Source of the DNA: an uncultured Pelagibacteraceae bacterium
GTDB lineage: Bacteria > Pseudomonadota > Alphaproteobacteria > Pelagibacterales > Pelagibacteraceae
Direction of reading: 5' to 3'
DNA: 64,000 nucleotides
Assembly: GCA_902524235.1 (NCBI GenBank)
Contig: CABZCF010000001.1
Location: forward strand, 1-64,000
Shown here: piece after piece, positions 52,024 to 64,000 of the stretch
How the letters are laid out: each line of letters starts with the position of its first letter
Position numbering within the stretch: position 1 is the stretch's first letter
Made by a program: the position numbers and the translations under genes
The notes under the pieces: model-generated
The model's input: only the letters and a program-made list of their open reading frames with translations
Told to the model about the DNA's origin: nothing
Database searches by the model: none

Positions 52024-53766
52024 CTAGACTTTCAAAGGTAAAATTTTTATCAAAATATCGTTGCGTAATTTATCAAGGTTTATCTCATTTAGAGTTGTAG
52101 TTATGAAATACAATGTTTCAGTACCCAAATCCTCAAGGTTGTCTTCCCCAATAATTTCAACTAATCTTAGCAATATCATTCCTACATCTTCATTATTTAT
52201 ATACACTTGTAAATCAGTAGGGATGTTAGGGTTTCTCTCATATAAATTTGTATATTTTTTTTGAATATCCACACCATCATAAATTAAAGAGTCTAACATT
52301 ATTTTATCTTTGTTTGAAAAAATATAATTTTTATTTGCTTTAACTTTTTTTAATATATCATTTGTGTCCTTAGTGGCTTTATCAATACTATAATCTTTAA
52401 CAAAATAATCTATTAACTTTGATTGATGAATTATTTTATTGTTTATATTGTATTTTTTTTGTATTTTTTTTTCATTTATAATATTTTTTTCATAAAATGT
52501 TGTTTGATTTGCGGAAATATCGTCAAAGTCAATATTTTTTAAAATATTGGATAATTCTATGACAAATGCATTTTCTATATTGTCTTTTCTAAATAAGCTT
52601 TTAATTTTCATTGCAAGGTTAACTTTATTGATTGGGTCATCAGACAAAAGAAGTCTTTGATATAAAATAGCTCTCGCTTGAAAATTTGGTAATTTATTGT
52701 AAAGGTTATCAGCATCTAATAGCTGGGATAAACTAAAGTCAAATCTTTTATAAAGTCGTAAAAGCTCTTTTTCTGAATAATTTTTTTCGTGGGTTGCTTT
52801 TTCTAATGTCATAATTTTTTTTGAATTTTCCAGATCAATTTCTTTTATATTTTCTAAAAGATTATTTGATGAGAGATATTTCCAGATAGCTTTTGGTGTT
52901 TTTTCGTTAGCAGTATAATTAAAATTTTTCGATGTTACATGTGAAAGATGAAAATTCAGAACACTTTTTTCTGAAATTTCTGCGATGCTTTTATCACTAT
53001 AACCCATGAGATAATTAAACTTTGACTCAAAAAATTTGTCTTTAAAACCTTGCTCATTTTTTAAATCAAAGTAAATTTGTGCTTCTTCGTTTTTTTTTAA
53101 TTTAATTAAACAATAAATTTTGAATTTGTCGATATAGTCATTAGTAGATTTAAATTTTAATTGACTTAAAAGTTTGCACGACTCATCAAGGTTTCCATTT
53201 TTGAGATAATAATCTAAGTAAAATTTAACAATTTTATTATTATTTATTAATTCATTTTTTAATAAAAAACTTTTAATTAAATTTGTATCTTCTCTTTTAA
53301 TAAGATAATTAATTTTAAAGTTTGTAAATTCCTGATTTTCATTTAAGTTTTTTGGAGGATAAGCATTGGTCAATAAAGCTACATTTAAAATTTCAATTGC
53401 ATCATCTGATAGATTAATTTTATCTATTTTTTTTATTAAATTTTTTACTTGATCAGAATCAGAATATTTCCACATATCAATTGTCAAATTATTTTCTTGA
53501 GGATCATATAGTCCAACTAAAGTAGTTTTTGGATTTTCTAAATTTTCAAAATTAAGAACGTTATCGTCATTTTTTTTTTTTGATATTATTTTATTTAGTA
53601 TTATTTCATCTTTTTCCAGAGACTGAACATCTAAATCGGTATTATCTTCATTATTATTTTCTAAATTCCAAATATCGACTGGTTCGTTAGAAAATGAATT
53701 TACATTAAAAAATAAAACAAAAACTATTAATAAAAAAAATTTATTTAACGACTTTAAAATTTTCAT
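52024..53766 (-). CDS. Hypothetical exported protein, 580 aa
   Basis: N-terminal signal peptide-like stretch (KFFLLIVFVLFFNVNSFSNE), then a mostly helical, Asn/Lys-rich protein with no recognised motif. Possibly TPR-like helical repeats (SCKLLSQLKFK; IYCLIKLKKNEEAQIYFD). It overlaps a small membrane protein gene upstream and precedes def by 6 nt. Likely periplasmic; function unknown. Confidence 0.7.
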   Translation of the reverse strand: MKILKSLNKFFLLIVFVLFFNVNSFSNEPVDIWNLENNNEDNTDLDVQSLEKDEIILNKIISKKKNDDNVLNFENLENPKTTLVGLYDPQENNLTIDMWKYSDSDQVKNLIKKIDKINLSDDAIEILNVALLTNAYPPKNLNENQEFTNFKINYLIKREDTNLIKSFLLKNELINNNKIVKFYLDYYLKNGNLDESCKLLSQLKFKSTNDYIDKFKIYCLIKLKKNEEAQIYFDLKNEQGFKDKFFESKFNYLMGYSDKSIAEISEKSVLNFHLSHVTSKNFNYTANEKTPKAIWKYLSSNNLLENIKEIDLENSKKIMTLEKATHEKNYSEKELLRLYKRFDFSLSQLLDADNLYNKLPNFQARAILYQRLLLSDDPINKVNLAMKIKSLFRKDNIENAFVIELSNILKNIDFDDISANQTTFYEKNIINEKKIQKKYNINNKIIHQSKLIDYFVKDYSIDKATKDTNDILKKVKANKNYIFSNKDKIMLDSLIYDGVDIQKKYTNLYERNPNIPTDLQVYINNEDVGMILLRLVEIIGEDNLEDLGTETLYFITTTLNEINLDKLRNDILIKILPLKV

Positions 53767-53926
53767 TTGGTATTTTTTTTTCTATTACTTTATTTGGAGA
53801 TGGAAAATCAATTTTATCAACTAAAATCATTGAAATATATAAAACTGCTAATATAAGAATTATTTTGATAAAAATTTTTCCAAACGCTCCAAGGTTACCA
53901 ACTCTTGTTTTTTTTTGAAATTGCAT
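53741..53926 (-). CDS. Small membrane protein, 61 aa
   Basis: One transmembrane helix (IFIKIILILAVLYISMILV) after a short basic N-terminus; the C-terminus would be extracytoplasmic. It overlaps the 580-aa exported protein gene by 26 nt. Probably functionally linked to that protein; no family recognised. Confidence 0.6.
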   Translation of the reverse strand: MQFQKKTRVGNLGAFGKIFIKIILILAVLYISMILVDKIDFPSPNKVIEKKIPNENFKVVK

Positions 53927-53982
53927 ATAAATTAAATATTTTCAAATTAAGACAAATTTGTGTTTTTTCAATAAAGAAGGTT

Positions 53983-54495
53983 ATGAAAACGAAAAAAAAT
54001 CTAATTTTAGTCGGTATGATGGGTTCAGGAAAATCGACAATTGGTAATATAATATCAAAAAAATTAAATTTTGAGTTTATTGATACTGATTCTGAAATAG
54101 AGAAATATGAAGAAATTTCAATCAAAAAAATATTTGATATTAAAGGTGAAAACTACTTTAGGAAATTAGAGGAAACAATAATTTTAAAATCTATAAATTT
54201 AAATAATAAAGTAATATCTTTAGGTGGTGGTGGATTTTTAAAATTACATTTAAGAAAAAAAATCCAAATGAAATGTATCTCTTTTTGGTTAGATTGGAAG
54301 GATGATACTATTATAAAAAGAATATTTAAAAATGATAAAAGACCCTTGGCACGACATTCGTCAAAGTTAAATTTAAAAGATATGATTATTCAAAGGCATA
54401 AGCATTATAAAGAAGCTACTTACAGAATTATTTGCGAAAATTTAAACAAAAAAGAGATTGCTGATGAAATAATAAAAAAATATGAGATACAATAG
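53983..54495 (+). CDS. aroK: Shikimate kinase
   Basis: Shikimate pathway. P-loop GMMGSGKST, DTDSEIE, the Arg region NYFRKLEE and LGGGGF are present. About 170 residues from ATG 53983; the longer track start has unrelated N-terminal residues. It overlaps aroB by 14 nt, the usual aroK-aroB pair. Confidence 0.94.
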   Translation: MKTKKNLILVGMMGSGKSTIGNIISKKLNFEFIDTDSEIEKYEEISIKKIFDIKGENYFRKLEETIILKSINLNNKVISLGGGGFLKLHLRKKIQMKCISFWLDWKDDTIIKRIFKNDKRPLARHSSKLNLKDMIIQRHKHYKEATYRIICENLNKKEIADEIIKKYEIQ

Positions 54496-55594
54496 ATTAA
54501 AAATTCAAACCTCAACAAGTAAGTATTCTATTTATATTGGATCAAATTTTACTAATAAAATAAATACAATTCTGAATAATGAAAAGATTTTTTTTAATAA
54601 AGCTTTAATAATTTACGACTCGAAAATCAAGATTAAAGAAGTTTCAAAAATAATATCAAAATTAAAAAAAAAAGAAGTATTAATATATAAATTTGTCTCA
54701 AACGAAAAATCTAAAAGTTTTCATACTGTTAATAAAATAATTATCAAACTATTAAAAAATAATTTTACTAGACAAGACTGTATTATTTCGTTGGGTGGGG
54801 GAATTGCAGGAGATTTATCCGGTTTCGTCTCTAGTATTTATAAAAGAGGAATTAAATTTATTAATATCCCAACAACTTTATTGGCTCAAGTAGATGCGAG
54901 TATAGGTGGTAAAACAGGAGTTAATCATGAGATTTATGGTAAAAATTTAATTGGATCATTTTATCAGCCCAATGTTGTTATAGCAGATACAGATTATCTT
55001 AAGTCTTTAAGTAAAAAAGAATTAATTTGTGGATACGCTGAAATATTTAAGCATAGTCTAATATATAGCAAACAAAATTTTCTTTTTTTAGAAAAATTTT
55101 ATAAAAAAATTTTATCATTAGAAAAAAAAGTTCTAGAAAAAGCAATTTTGGAAAGTTGTAAAATCAAAAAAAGTATTGTTCAAAAAGATGAAAAAGAGAA
55201 GAATTTAAGAAAGATATTGAATCTTGGTCATACGTTTGGTCACGCTTATGAAGCTGCTTGTGGATACAAAAATATTTTAAATCATGGAGAAGGAGTAATG
55301 CTTGGAATAAAAACTGCTATTTTATTCAGTTTAAAAGAAAAAAAGTTATCTTTAAATGATTTTAACAGAATTAATCAAAGTATATTAAATTTAAATTTTA
55401 ATTTAAAACTTAAAAAGTTTTTTTCATTAAAAGATATAAATAAATTAATAGGTTATATGAAAAATGACAAAAAAAATAATAATTCAAAAATTAATTTAGT
55501 TTTATTAAATAGAATTGGAAAAGCATCAATAAAAAATTCATACGATCAAATAAAAATAAAAAAATTCTTATACGAGAACTTAAATAATATTTAA
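54482..55594 (+). CDS. aroB: 3-dehydroquinate synthase
   Basis: NAD- and Zn-dependent cyclisation to dehydroquinate. GGGIAGDLSGFVSSIYKRG, PTTLLAQVDASIGGKTG and the metal-site HTFGHAYE are present. 370 residues. It overlaps aroK and converges with bolA (15-nt overlap). Confidence 0.95.
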   Translation: MRYNRLKIQTSTSKYSIYIGSNFTNKINTILNNEKIFFNKALIIYDSKIKIKEVSKIISKLKKKEVLIYKFVSNEKSKSFHTVNKIIIKLLKNNFTRQDCIISLGGGIAGDLSGFVSSIYKRGIKFINIPTTLLAQVDASIGGKTGVNHEIYGKNLIGSFYQPNVVIADTDYLKSLSKKELICGYAEIFKHSLIYSKQNFLFLEKFYKKILSLEKKVLEKAILESCKIKKSIVQKDEKEKNLRKILNLGHTFGHAYEAACGYKNILNHGEGVMLGIKTAILFSLKEKKLSLNDFNRINQSILNLNFNLKLKKFFSLKDINKLIGYMKNDKKNNNSKINLVLLNRIGKASIKNSYDQIKIKKFLYENLNNI

Positions 55595-55840
55595 TTGAAT
55601 CGAATGAATATAGTTCTTTAATTCATTATTTAGCAAATTATAAATTATTTTTGATCTTTTAATTCTATCCATTTTATTGAGATAACTCGACTCAATTGAA
55701 ATTTTGATATGAAATTTTTTTTTATCGTGTCCAGCATGGTTTAAATGTAAAAAAGTTTGGTCTTCTATAATTATTTTTTGTACTTTAATTCTTTTTTTTA
55801 TTTTTTTTTTTACTATTTCAGAAAGTTGATTTATATCCAT
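55580..55840 (-). CDS. bolA: BolA family protein
   Basis: 86 residues, KH-like fold. HLNHAGHDKKKFHIKIS carries the conserved His ligand used with monothiol glutaredoxin for Fe-S cluster binding. Unlike the bolA-dnaJ-cobS arrangement in one direction, here bolA is divergent from the dnaJ-like gene. Confidence 0.88.
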   Translation of the reverse strand: MDINQLSEIVKKKIKKRIKVQKIIIEDQTFLHLNHAGHDKKKFHIKISIESSYLNKMDRIKRSKIIYNLLNNELKNYIHSIQLNII

Positions 55841-55860
55841 ATTATATAAATATATAATAT

Positions 55861-56385
55861 ATGAAAAATATCTGTGATTGGAATAGTTGTAATAAACCTG
55901 GTGAATATAAAGCTCCAGTTGAAAGAGATAATAGCAGAAAATATAGGCTATTATGCTTAGAACATATTAGAGAGTTTAACAAAAATTGGAATTATTTTAG
56001 GGGTATGGATGACCAACAAATATTTGACTTTATTAAATCTGATCTTACTTGGCATAAACCAACACAAAGCTTCAGTTCATCAGATAATTTTTTTAAAGTG
56101 TTGTGGAATAATGCCCTTAAAAATGATGGGAGAGATAGAGAAATAGATCCAAGCTTAGACAACATGAGACAATTTAGATTTAATCAAAATGACCTGAAGT
56201 CTTTTAAAATTTTAGGTCTTAATGTTGGAGTAAAATGGGATAGTATAAATAAACGATTTAAAAAACTTGTCAAAAAATTTCACCCTGATATGAATTCAGG
56301 TAATAGAAATTTTGAGGATAAACTTAAGGTCATTACACTAGCTTATACTCAACTAAAAAACGCTTATAGGAAAAAAATTGATTGA
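55861..56385 (+). CDS. DnaJ-domain protein next to cobS
   Basis: 174 residues. The N-terminus has two Cys pairs (CDWNSC...CLEHI), possibly a zinc site. The J domain lies at the C-terminus with HPDMNSGN (HPD intact). The same architecture sits before cobS in many Alphaproteobacteria. It overlaps cobS by 8 nt. Confidence 0.88.
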   Translation: MKNICDWNSCNKPGEYKAPVERDNSRKYRLLCLEHIREFNKNWNYFRGMDDQQIFDFIKSDLTWHKPTQSFSSSDNFFKVLWNNALKNDGRDREIDPSLDNMRQFRFNQNDLKSFKILGLNVGVKWDSINKRFKKLVKKFHPDMNSGNRNFEDKLKVITLAYTQLKNAYRKKID

Positions 56386-57355
56386 AAATCTTAAACAAGA
56401 ACCAGATATAAAAGTATCAATTAAACAAACATTCGGAATTGATACTGATCTCGAAGTTGATGCATTTTCACAAAAAAACGAGTTGGTTCCTGAAATAGAT
56501 AAAGACTATGTATTTGATAAAGATACAACTTTAGCAATTTTAAACGGCTTTTCACATAATAAAAAAGTGATAGTACACGGTTATCATGGAACTGGAAAAA
56601 GTACACATATCACGCAGGTAGCAGCAAGATTAAATTGGCCTTGTGTTAGAATAAATTTAGATTCTCATATCAGCAGAATTGATCTCATAGGAAAGGATGC
56701 AATTACACTTAAAGATGGAAAGCAGATAACTGAATTCAAAGAGGGTATACTTCCTTGGTCTTATCAAAATCCAGTTGCTTTAGTTTTTGACGAGTATGAT
56801 GCTGGTAGAAGTGATGTAATGTTTGTTCTACAAAGAATTTTGGAAAGTGATGGAAATTTTACTCTTTTGGATAGAAACAAAGTTGTAAAACAGAATAATT
56901 ATTTTAGATTATTTGCTACAGCCAACACCATAGGCTTGGGGGACACAACTGGACTTTACACTGGAACTCAACAAATAAACCAAGCACAGCTAGACAGATG
57001 GGAAATTGTAACTTCTCTAAACTACTTAAATCCAGAAAAAGAATTAGAAATAATTTTATCTAAAAATAAAAACTTAAATAATGAGTCAGGAAAAGAAAAG
57101 GTAAAAAATATGATTAAGGTAGCCTCTTTAACTAGAAAGGGATTTATGTCAGGTGATATTTCAACCGTAATGAGTCCTCGAACTGTTCTCAATTGGTGTA
57201 ATAATTCAGATATATTTAAAAATATTGGGTATGCATTTAGAGTAACGTTTTTAAATAAATGCGATGAAACTGAGAAAAATATAATTGCAGAATATTATCA
57301 AAGATGTTTTGGAGATGACCTGCCAGAGTCATTAAAAAATAATCAAGGTAAATGA
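56378..57355 (+). CDS. cobS: CobS-like AAA+ ATPase
   Basis: MoxR-like AAA+ ATPase, cobaltochelatase CobS type. Walker [24 protein letters not shown] and Walker [13 protein letters not shown] are conserved. 325 residues, TTG start. No cobN or other B12-synthesis gene is in the window, so CobST may have another role. It overlaps cobT by 4 nt. Confidence 0.92.
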   Translation: MIENLKQEPDIKVSIKQTFGIDTDLEVDAFSQKNELVPEIDKDYVFDKDTTLAILNGFSHNKKVIVHGYHGTGKSTHITQVAARLNWPCVRINLDSHISRIDLIGKDAITLKDGKQITEFKEGILPWSYQNPVALVFDEYDAGRSDVMFVLQRILESDGNFTLLDRNKVVKQNNYFRLFATANTIGLGDTTGLYTGTQQINQAQLDRWEIVTSLNYLNPEKELEIILSKNKNLNNESGKEKVKNMIKVASLTRKGFMSGDISTVMSPRTVLNWCNNSDIFKNIGYAFRVTFLNKCDETEKNIIAEYYQRCFGDDLPESLKNNQGK

Positions 57356-59139
57356 CAAAAGATGAGATTTTAAGGGAAAAAATAAAAAATGCTTTAATAA
57401 GCACTTTTAAAGTAATTTCCTTGAAATTTAACAAGGACAAATTAGAAAACTTCGATAAAAAAGCTACAGACCTTATAAGCCAAAAAAATGAAATTATAGT
57501 AAAGAACTTTGATAATCTTAGAGCGGAATTTGATTCAAAAGCATTAAAGCAAGGTTATTCGGATGTAGAAATTTATAAAAATAATTTACCTCAAAATAAT
57601 AAACAAATAGCTTTGTATAAAATTACTGAAAGAATAAGGTGTGAGTTTATCGGAATGGACATGTACCTTGGTATTAATAAGAATATAAATAATTATTACG
57701 ACCGTAAAATAAATTTAAATAATAAATTGAAAATCGATACAATTAAAGATGCGCCGGTATCAAAAGCCTTCGAGCTTTACATGATAAAAAATTTTTTAGA
57801 CATAAAACTTAATTCCAACAGTCAAAAAATATTAGATTATTGGGAGACAAATTTTAATAATACAATAAAAAAATATAAAAAATACTTAATTAAAAATATA
57901 AACAATCAAAAGATTTTCAATTCAAAATTTTCAGAATTAATAAACGAGTTGAATTTAGAAGATATTGATAACGACACAAGTCAAAATAAAGAGGAGGAAA
58001 AAGATCAACAACAAGATAATTCTAGAAATGATAACGAAAAGGAAGATAACGATAAAGACGCATCTGATGAACAAAATTCAACCAGTATGGAATTTGAAAG
58101 TGACGTGTCTGAATTTAGAATTGATGAACAATTGGATGTCGACGAAAATATTAATAATTCATCTAAAAATATATCACAAAAATTAAATATTATTAAAGAT
58201 GAAAAAGAATACAAAATATACACTAATAACTTTGATGAGATAGCAAGAGCTGAAAAGTTAGAAAACAATGAAGAAATTTCAAAATTGAGAAAAAACTTAG
58301 ATCAACAACTTTTGAGCTTTAAAGATCTGGTGACTAAGCTTGCAAATAAGTTACAAAGACAACTTTTAGCAAAACAAAATAGATCTTGGGATTTTGATTT
58401 AGAGGAGGGTTTGTTAGATAGCTCTAAATTAACTAGAGTAGTTATTGATCCATATAATTCTTTATCATTTAAAAAAGAAAAAGACTTAGAATTTAAAGAT
58501 ACTATAGTAACAATTTTAATTGATAACTCGGGATCTATGCGTGGAAGACCTATTACAATAGCAGCGTTATGTGCAGACATTTTATCAAGAACTTTAGAAA
58601 GATGTTCTGTAAAAGTTGAGGTTTTAGGTTTTACAACAAAAAATTGGAAAGGCGGTCAAAGTCGTGAAGATTGGACAAAAAAAGGTAAAATTAAAAATCC
58701 TGGTAGGTTAAATGATTTGAGACACATTATATATAAGTCAGCTGATAACCATTGGAGGAGATCTAAAAATAATTTAGGCCTGATGTTAAAAGAGGGTTTG
58801 CTTAAAGAAAATATAGATGGAGAAGCAATAAATTGGGCTTACAACAGACTTCAGAAGAGAGGTGAAGAGAGAAAAATCCTAATGGTAATTTCAGATGGAG
58901 CACCAGTTGATGACTCTACACTATCAGTTAATTCAGGTGATTATTTAGAAAGACATTTAAAAAAAATGGTAAAATTAATTGAAAGCAAGGAAGATGTAGA
59001 AATCCTAGCAATTGGCATAGGTCACGATGTTTCCAGATATTATAAAAGAGCAATAAAAATTTCAGATGTAAATGAGTTGGGAGATGTCATGATAAATCAA
59101 TTAAGTACTTTATTTGAAAAAGATAAAATTTTAAATTAG
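57352..59139 (+). CDS. cobT: CobT-like VWA protein
   Basis: 595 residues: helical N-terminus, acidic low-complexity stretch (about residues 205-245, Asp/Glu/Asn/Gln-rich), and a C-terminal von Willebrand A domain with [13 protein letters not shown] and [12 protein letters not shown]. This is the usual CobT design. It pairs with CobS as an AAA+/VWA chelatase- or unfolding-like machine. Confidence 0.92.
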   Translation: MTKDEILREKIKNALISTFKVISLKFNKDKLENFDKKATDLISQKNEIIVKNFDNLRAEFDSKALKQGYSDVEIYKNNLPQNNKQIALYKITERIRCEFIGMDMYLGINKNINNYYDRKINLNNKLKIDTIKDAPVSKAFELYMIKNFLDIKLNSNSQKILDYWETNFNNTIKKYKKYLIKNINNQKIFNSKFSELINELNLEDIDNDTSQNKEEEKDQQQDNSRNDNEKEDNDKDASDEQNSTSMEFESDVSEFRIDEQLDVDENINNSSKNISQKLNIIKDEKEYKIYTNNFDEIARAEKLENNEEISKLRKNLDQQLLSFKDLVTKLANKLQRQLLAKQNRSWDFDLEEGLLDSSKLTRVVIDPYNSLSFKKEKDLEFKDTIVTILIDNSGSMRGRPITIAALCADILSRTLERCSVKVEVLGFTTKNWKGGQSREDWTKKGKIKNPGRLNDLRHIIYKSADNHWRRSKNNLGLMLKEGLLKENIDGEAINWAYNRLQKRGEERKILMVISDGAPVDDSTLSVNSGDYLERHLKKMVKLIESKEDVEILAIGIGHDVSRYYKRAIKISDVNELGDVMINQLSTLFEKDKILN

Positions 59140-60413
59140 ATCCGTTTTAAATCTTTATTATTCCAAACTATATTAACTTCTGCTCCAGTTCTTGTCTCCG
59201 AATTTCTAAAAATTATATTTGCTAGATTTTTTTCCAAAAGTGTTTTTCCGATAAAAATTCCTAGGCCAAGTCCAGACTTAGTAGAATATTCTTTTATTTG
59301 AGATTTATTGTATGGTTCGCCAATTTTATTAATGACATCTTTTGGGTAACCAGGCCCATCATCTTCAATTATTATTTCTGAAATTTCACTATTGCTTTTG
59401 ATGGTTACAAATATTTTTTTATTAGCAAATTTATTTGCATTACCTATAAAATTTCTAATACCATATACAAGTTCAATCGATTTAGTTATCTGAAACGGGT
59501 TTGTGTCTTGCTCAAGATTAACAACAAATAATTTACTAGATATTTCCTCAAAAGATTTTATTATTTCATTTACATAATCCGCTAAACTAAGATTTTGATT
59601 TATAAAATCATCTTTTACAATTGGATCAATTGTAAGTTTTTTCAGAATATTTTCGCATCTGTCAACCTGGCTGATCAGAAGTTCAATGTCTTTTCTATGA
59701 TCTAAATTTTTACTAAGTGATTTATTCAGCTCTTTTGAGATCACTTTTATGGTTGATAATGGAGTTCCAAGCGAATGTGCTGCTGCAGCTGCTTGTCCAC
59801 CCAAAGAAACCAGGACATGCTCTTTCGAAATTACCTCTTGAATTTTATCTAAAGCATTTTTTCTTATTCTGTTCTCTTTACCAAATAGAATTGCAAAGTA
59901 ATTTAAAAAAATTAAAGCAATTATCAATCCCAAAGGTATTGAGTAATAGTAATAATTACTTAATTTATAATCGTTTAATGGAGAGGGTAATTCTTGATGA
60001 TATAACGTCAAAATAGAGATAGATAGAATTGTTATTAAAATTAATATCAGATTTGTTTTAATATTTAGATTGGATGATGCAAAAACACTTGGAATTATTA
60101 AAAATACAGAGAAAGGATTTAAAATCCCACCAGTTAAATATAACAACAGGCTTAGTTGAAGGATATCGGCTAATAAATAATAAAAAGCAATTTTGTTGGA
60201 AAGTTGGGTACTTCTATTATAATTTATTAGAAAAATGTTGCTTACAGCTCCAAATGTTACAATTGCGTTAGATAAAATATAATTAAATTCAAATTTAAAA
60301 ATGAAAGCTACTATATTGATTGTCAAAAATTGACCGATTATACCGATCCATCTTAAATTTATATATGTAGACTTATTTAAAAAATAATTACTTGAACTAT
60401 TGACGGACTCCAT
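59136..60413 (-). CDS. regB: RegB/PrrB-type redox sensor histidine kinase
   Basis: 425 residues: about six transmembrane helices (residues 20-185), H-box [16 protein letters not shown], a cysteine in [10 protein letters not shown] matching the redox-sensing region, and an ATPase domain ([25 protein letters not shown]). Global regulator of respiration and energy metabolism. The cognate regA response regulator is not in the window. It converges with cobT (4-nt overlap). Confidence 0.9.
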   Translation of the reverse strand: MESVNSSSNYFLNKSTYINLRWIGIIGQFLTINIVAFIFKFEFNYILSNAIVTFGAVSNIFLINYNRSTQLSNKIAFYYLLADILQLSLLLYLTGGILNPFSVFLIIPSVFASSNLNIKTNLILILITILSISILTLYHQELPSPLNDYKLSNYYYYSIPLGLIIALIFLNYFAILFGKENRIRKNALDKIQEVISKEHVLVSLGGQAAAAAHSLGTPLSTIKVISKELNKSLSKNLDHRKDIELLISQVDRCENILKKLTIDPIVKDDFINQNLSLADYVNEIIKSFEEISSKLFVVNLEQDTNPFQITKSIELVYGIRNFIGNANKFANKKIFVTIKSNSEISEIIIEDDGPGYPKDVINKIGEPYNKSQIKEYSTKSGLGLGIFIGKTLLEKNLANIIFRNSETRTGAEVNIVWNNKDLKRI

Positions 60414-60414
60414 T

Positions 60415-62481
<2,067 letters not shown>

Positions 62482-62636
62482 TTATATCATTAATACGTTT
62501 ATTTTTGAAAATTATTTAAAAAGAGTTAATTAAATAATTATTGAAATTCAATGTTAATTACACCGGAAATAAATATTTTTACTCATTATTTGAAAATTCA
62601 GTTTATAAGCAAATTATCTATAGATAAATTAAAAAA

Positions 62637-62726
62637 TGGCGGAGAGAATGGGATTCGAACCCATGAAAGAGTTTCCCCTTTACACGCTTTCCAAGCGTGC
62701 GCCTTCAACCACTCGGCCATCTCTCC
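62637..62726 (-). tRNA. trnS: tRNA-Ser(GGA)
   Basis: Acceptor GGAGAGA/TCTCTCC, anticodon loop TTGGAAA (anticodon GGA), long variable arm, T-arm ATGGG-TTCGAAT-CCCAT, G73 and encoded CCA; 90 nt. It stands alone between gyrB and the glycosyltransferase. The rest of the 62458-62730 gap shows only AT-rich sequence. Confidence 0.95.
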
Positions 62727-62730
62727 AAAA

Positions 62731-63606
62731 TTAGTTAACAAATTTTTTTTTAAACTTATTGTAAGCTAAAATTCTAGAATAATAATACACACATTTTTCA
62801 AACCTTAATAAAAAAAAGTTTATTATAAATTTTAGGAAATAATTAATAATTTTTTTGCTTAGTTTATTAAATAATTGATCATGCTTTTTTACTTTAAATA
62901 AATAATAAAGTTGATCATAGGTAAAATTATACTCTCTTAAATAAATTCTCTTAAATTTGTTTTTTACCTTGCTTATTCCATGCTCATGTGTGCAACTCGC
63001 ATCATAAATCTGTATAATAGATTTTTTAAAACTAAGGATTCTTCTGCATAAATCGTCGTCCGAGAAATATAAAAAAAAATTTTCATCAAAATAAAGATTT
63101 TTTGCTTTTATGTCACTTGTCCTTAAAAGCATACATGCTCCAAGAACTCTTTGTACACAAGTGTCTCCTTTGAGATCCAATACCTTAGATGTTTTCTGAT
63201 TTTCTACAAGTGGACCACCATTGAAAGATAGGTTGTTAGTAGAGTCATATGAGGTAGGTGAAACTATCAAAGCATCCTTATACTGATCAATTTTTTCACA
63301 CAAAATTTTCAAATTTTTCTCTGTAATTATACAATCGGGATTTATAACTAAGGAGAACTTACTATCAGATAATCTTAGTCCTTGATTGCAAGCAGCTGAA
63401 TAACCAGTGTTTCTCTCATTTAAAATATATTTTTCAACATTATATTTTGAGATTATTTTTTTTTTTAATTTTTTATTACCTCCGTTATCAATAATAATTT
63501 TCTTTATATTTTTTAGGTTATCAAGATTTCTACCTAAAATTTTTTCTTTTTCCCCATAAAGCACAATTATTGCGGTGATATTTTCAAGGAAATTGAAATT
63601 TTTCAT
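62731..63606 (-). CDS. Glycosyltransferase family 2
   Basis: 291 residues, GT-A fold. TAIIVLYGEKEKILGRNLDN at the N-terminus, NERNTGYSAACNQGL, the DxD-like INPDC and FLYFSDDDLCRRI are typical of rhamnosyltransferase-like family-2 enzymes. Probably cell-surface polysaccharide synthesis. Divergent from the epimerase gene. Confidence 0.88.
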   Translation of the reverse strand: MKNFNFLENITAIIVLYGEKEKILGRNLDNLKNIKKIIIDNGGNKKLKKKIISKYNVEKYILNERNTGYSAACNQGLRLSDSKFSLVINPDCIITEKNLKILCEKIDQYKDALIVSPTSYDSTNNLSFNGGPLVENQKTSKVLDLKGDTCVQRVLGACMLLRTSDIKAKNLYFDENFFLYFSDDDLCRRILSFKKSIIQIYDASCTHEHGISKVKNKFKRIYLREYNFTYDQLYYLFKVKKHDQLFNKLSKKIINYFLKFIINFFLLRFEKCVYYYSRILAYNKFKKKFVN

Positions 63607-63649
63607 TTAAATTATTATACATAATTTAGTAATAATTGAGACTGTTAAA

Positions 63650-64000
63650 ATGAAAAAGATTCTGATTACAGGTTCAAATGGTTTTATTGGTAGAAATATT
63701 CTTAATGAATTACTCCCGAAATACAAAATATATGTAACTGTGAGGAAAAAATTTTTTAGAGAGAGAAAAAAAACGTACAAAAATCTTTCTTTCATTATCT
63801 TTAAAAATTACAGTGATTTAAATCTTAAATTAAAAAAAATTAAAGTAGATTACGTAATACATTGTGCAACAAAGTATTTAAAAACACATAAATCAGATGA
63901 TATATATGAACTAATAAATGCAAACATTACATTTGGAAATATAATTTTAGAAAATTTGAATAAAATGAATGTAAAAAAATTTATAAATTTTTCAACTGTT
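63650..64000 (+). CDS. NAD-dependent epimerase/dehydratase, 3'-truncated by window end
   Basis: Starts MKKILITGSNGFIGRNILNE with the Rossmann GxxGxxG motif, then VDYVIHCATKY. The window ends at residue 117 (KKFINFSTV), just at the Ser/Thr of the catalytic region. Extended SDR family, likely nucleotide-sugar modification, consistent with the divergent glycosyltransferase. Confidence 0.85.
   Translation, partial: MKKILITGSNGFIGRNILNELLPKYKIYVTVRKKFFRERKKTYKNLSFIIFKNYSDLNLKLKKIKVDYVIHCATKYLKTHKSDDIYELINANITFGNIILENLNKMNVKKFINFSTV

Noticed and set aside
57950-58100. Acidic, repetitive-looking stretch in cobT
   Set aside because: CobT proteins normally have an acidic low-complexity linker before the VWA domain; not a repeat array.

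Overview
The window is a gene-dense, very AT-rich bacterial chromosome segment with short intergenic gaps, many overlapping genes and Lys/Asn/Ile-rich proteins. The gene content and order are alphaproteobacterial: gcrA; RNase D-kdsD-lptC-lptB; murA-DUF2948-hisD-infA; rpmH-rnpA-yidD-yidC-argB-HAD-dapD-dapE with truA-fmt-def nearby; bolA-dnaJ-cobS-cobT; and a regB-type sensor kinase. Together with the streamlining this points to a SAR11/Pelagibacterales-like marine organism. That assignment is an inference; no rRNA gene is present to confirm it.

Layout: 1-4.6 kb holds a malate synthase G fragment, recR, ybaB, dnaX and the SRP RNA. 4.6-11.6 kb holds pheA, kdsB, a membrane-anchored cytochrome c, argF-argD, an ABC-2 permease, gcrA, a SHOCT protein and an NDUFA9-like reductase. 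11.6-23.5 kb is one long plus-strand run for LPS assembly (kdsD, lptC, lptB), aroA, rpsA, an IHF/HU gene, pyrF, trpFBA, accD and folC. 23.5-33.8 kb is the accessory-looking part: a thioredoxin gene interrupted by a 49-bp palindromic element; an exonuclease I / RecB-like nuclease / RmuC group; a cluster of very small minus-strand genes; and a divergent plus-strand cassette encoding a PD-(D/E)XK-type protein, a sigma-region-2-like protein, a GHKL ATPase and a DruA/DUF4338-like protein. 33.7-42.5 kb holds hisG-hisZ-hisS led by tRNA-His, csp, tRNA-Phe, infA, hisD, murA, dcd, tRNA-Thr and a TMEM64-like membrane protein. 42.5-49.9 kb is the rpmH to dapE run, then an HDAC-superfamily deacetylase and a SET-domain protein. 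49.8-64 kb holds truA, fmt, def, aroK, aroB, bolA, cobS/cobT, regB, gyrB, tRNA-Ser, a glycosyltransferase and the start of an epimerase.

Most genes are housekeeping: amino-acid biosynthesis (Arg, His, Trp, Phe/chorismate, Lys/DAP), envelope assembly, translation and DNA replication/repair. Four genes (dnaX, argF, the NDUFA9-like gene and trxA) are broken by what looks like one extra nucleotide, mostly in homopolymers. That is either sequencing error or real recoding.

The most original material lies in 27.3-33.8 kb. There a 134-nt highly structured intergenic element with two tiny overlapping ORFs separates the small-gene cluster from the nuclease/sigma-like/GHKL/DruA-like cassette. Several cassette genes have strong Shine-Dalgarno sites, unlike most genes in the rest of the window, and a 12-bp motif (CCGGAGTATATA) flanks the first cassette gene. 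The cassette is a plausible uncharacterised anti-phage or DNA-processing system. No intergenic stretch longer than about 300 bases exists in the window.
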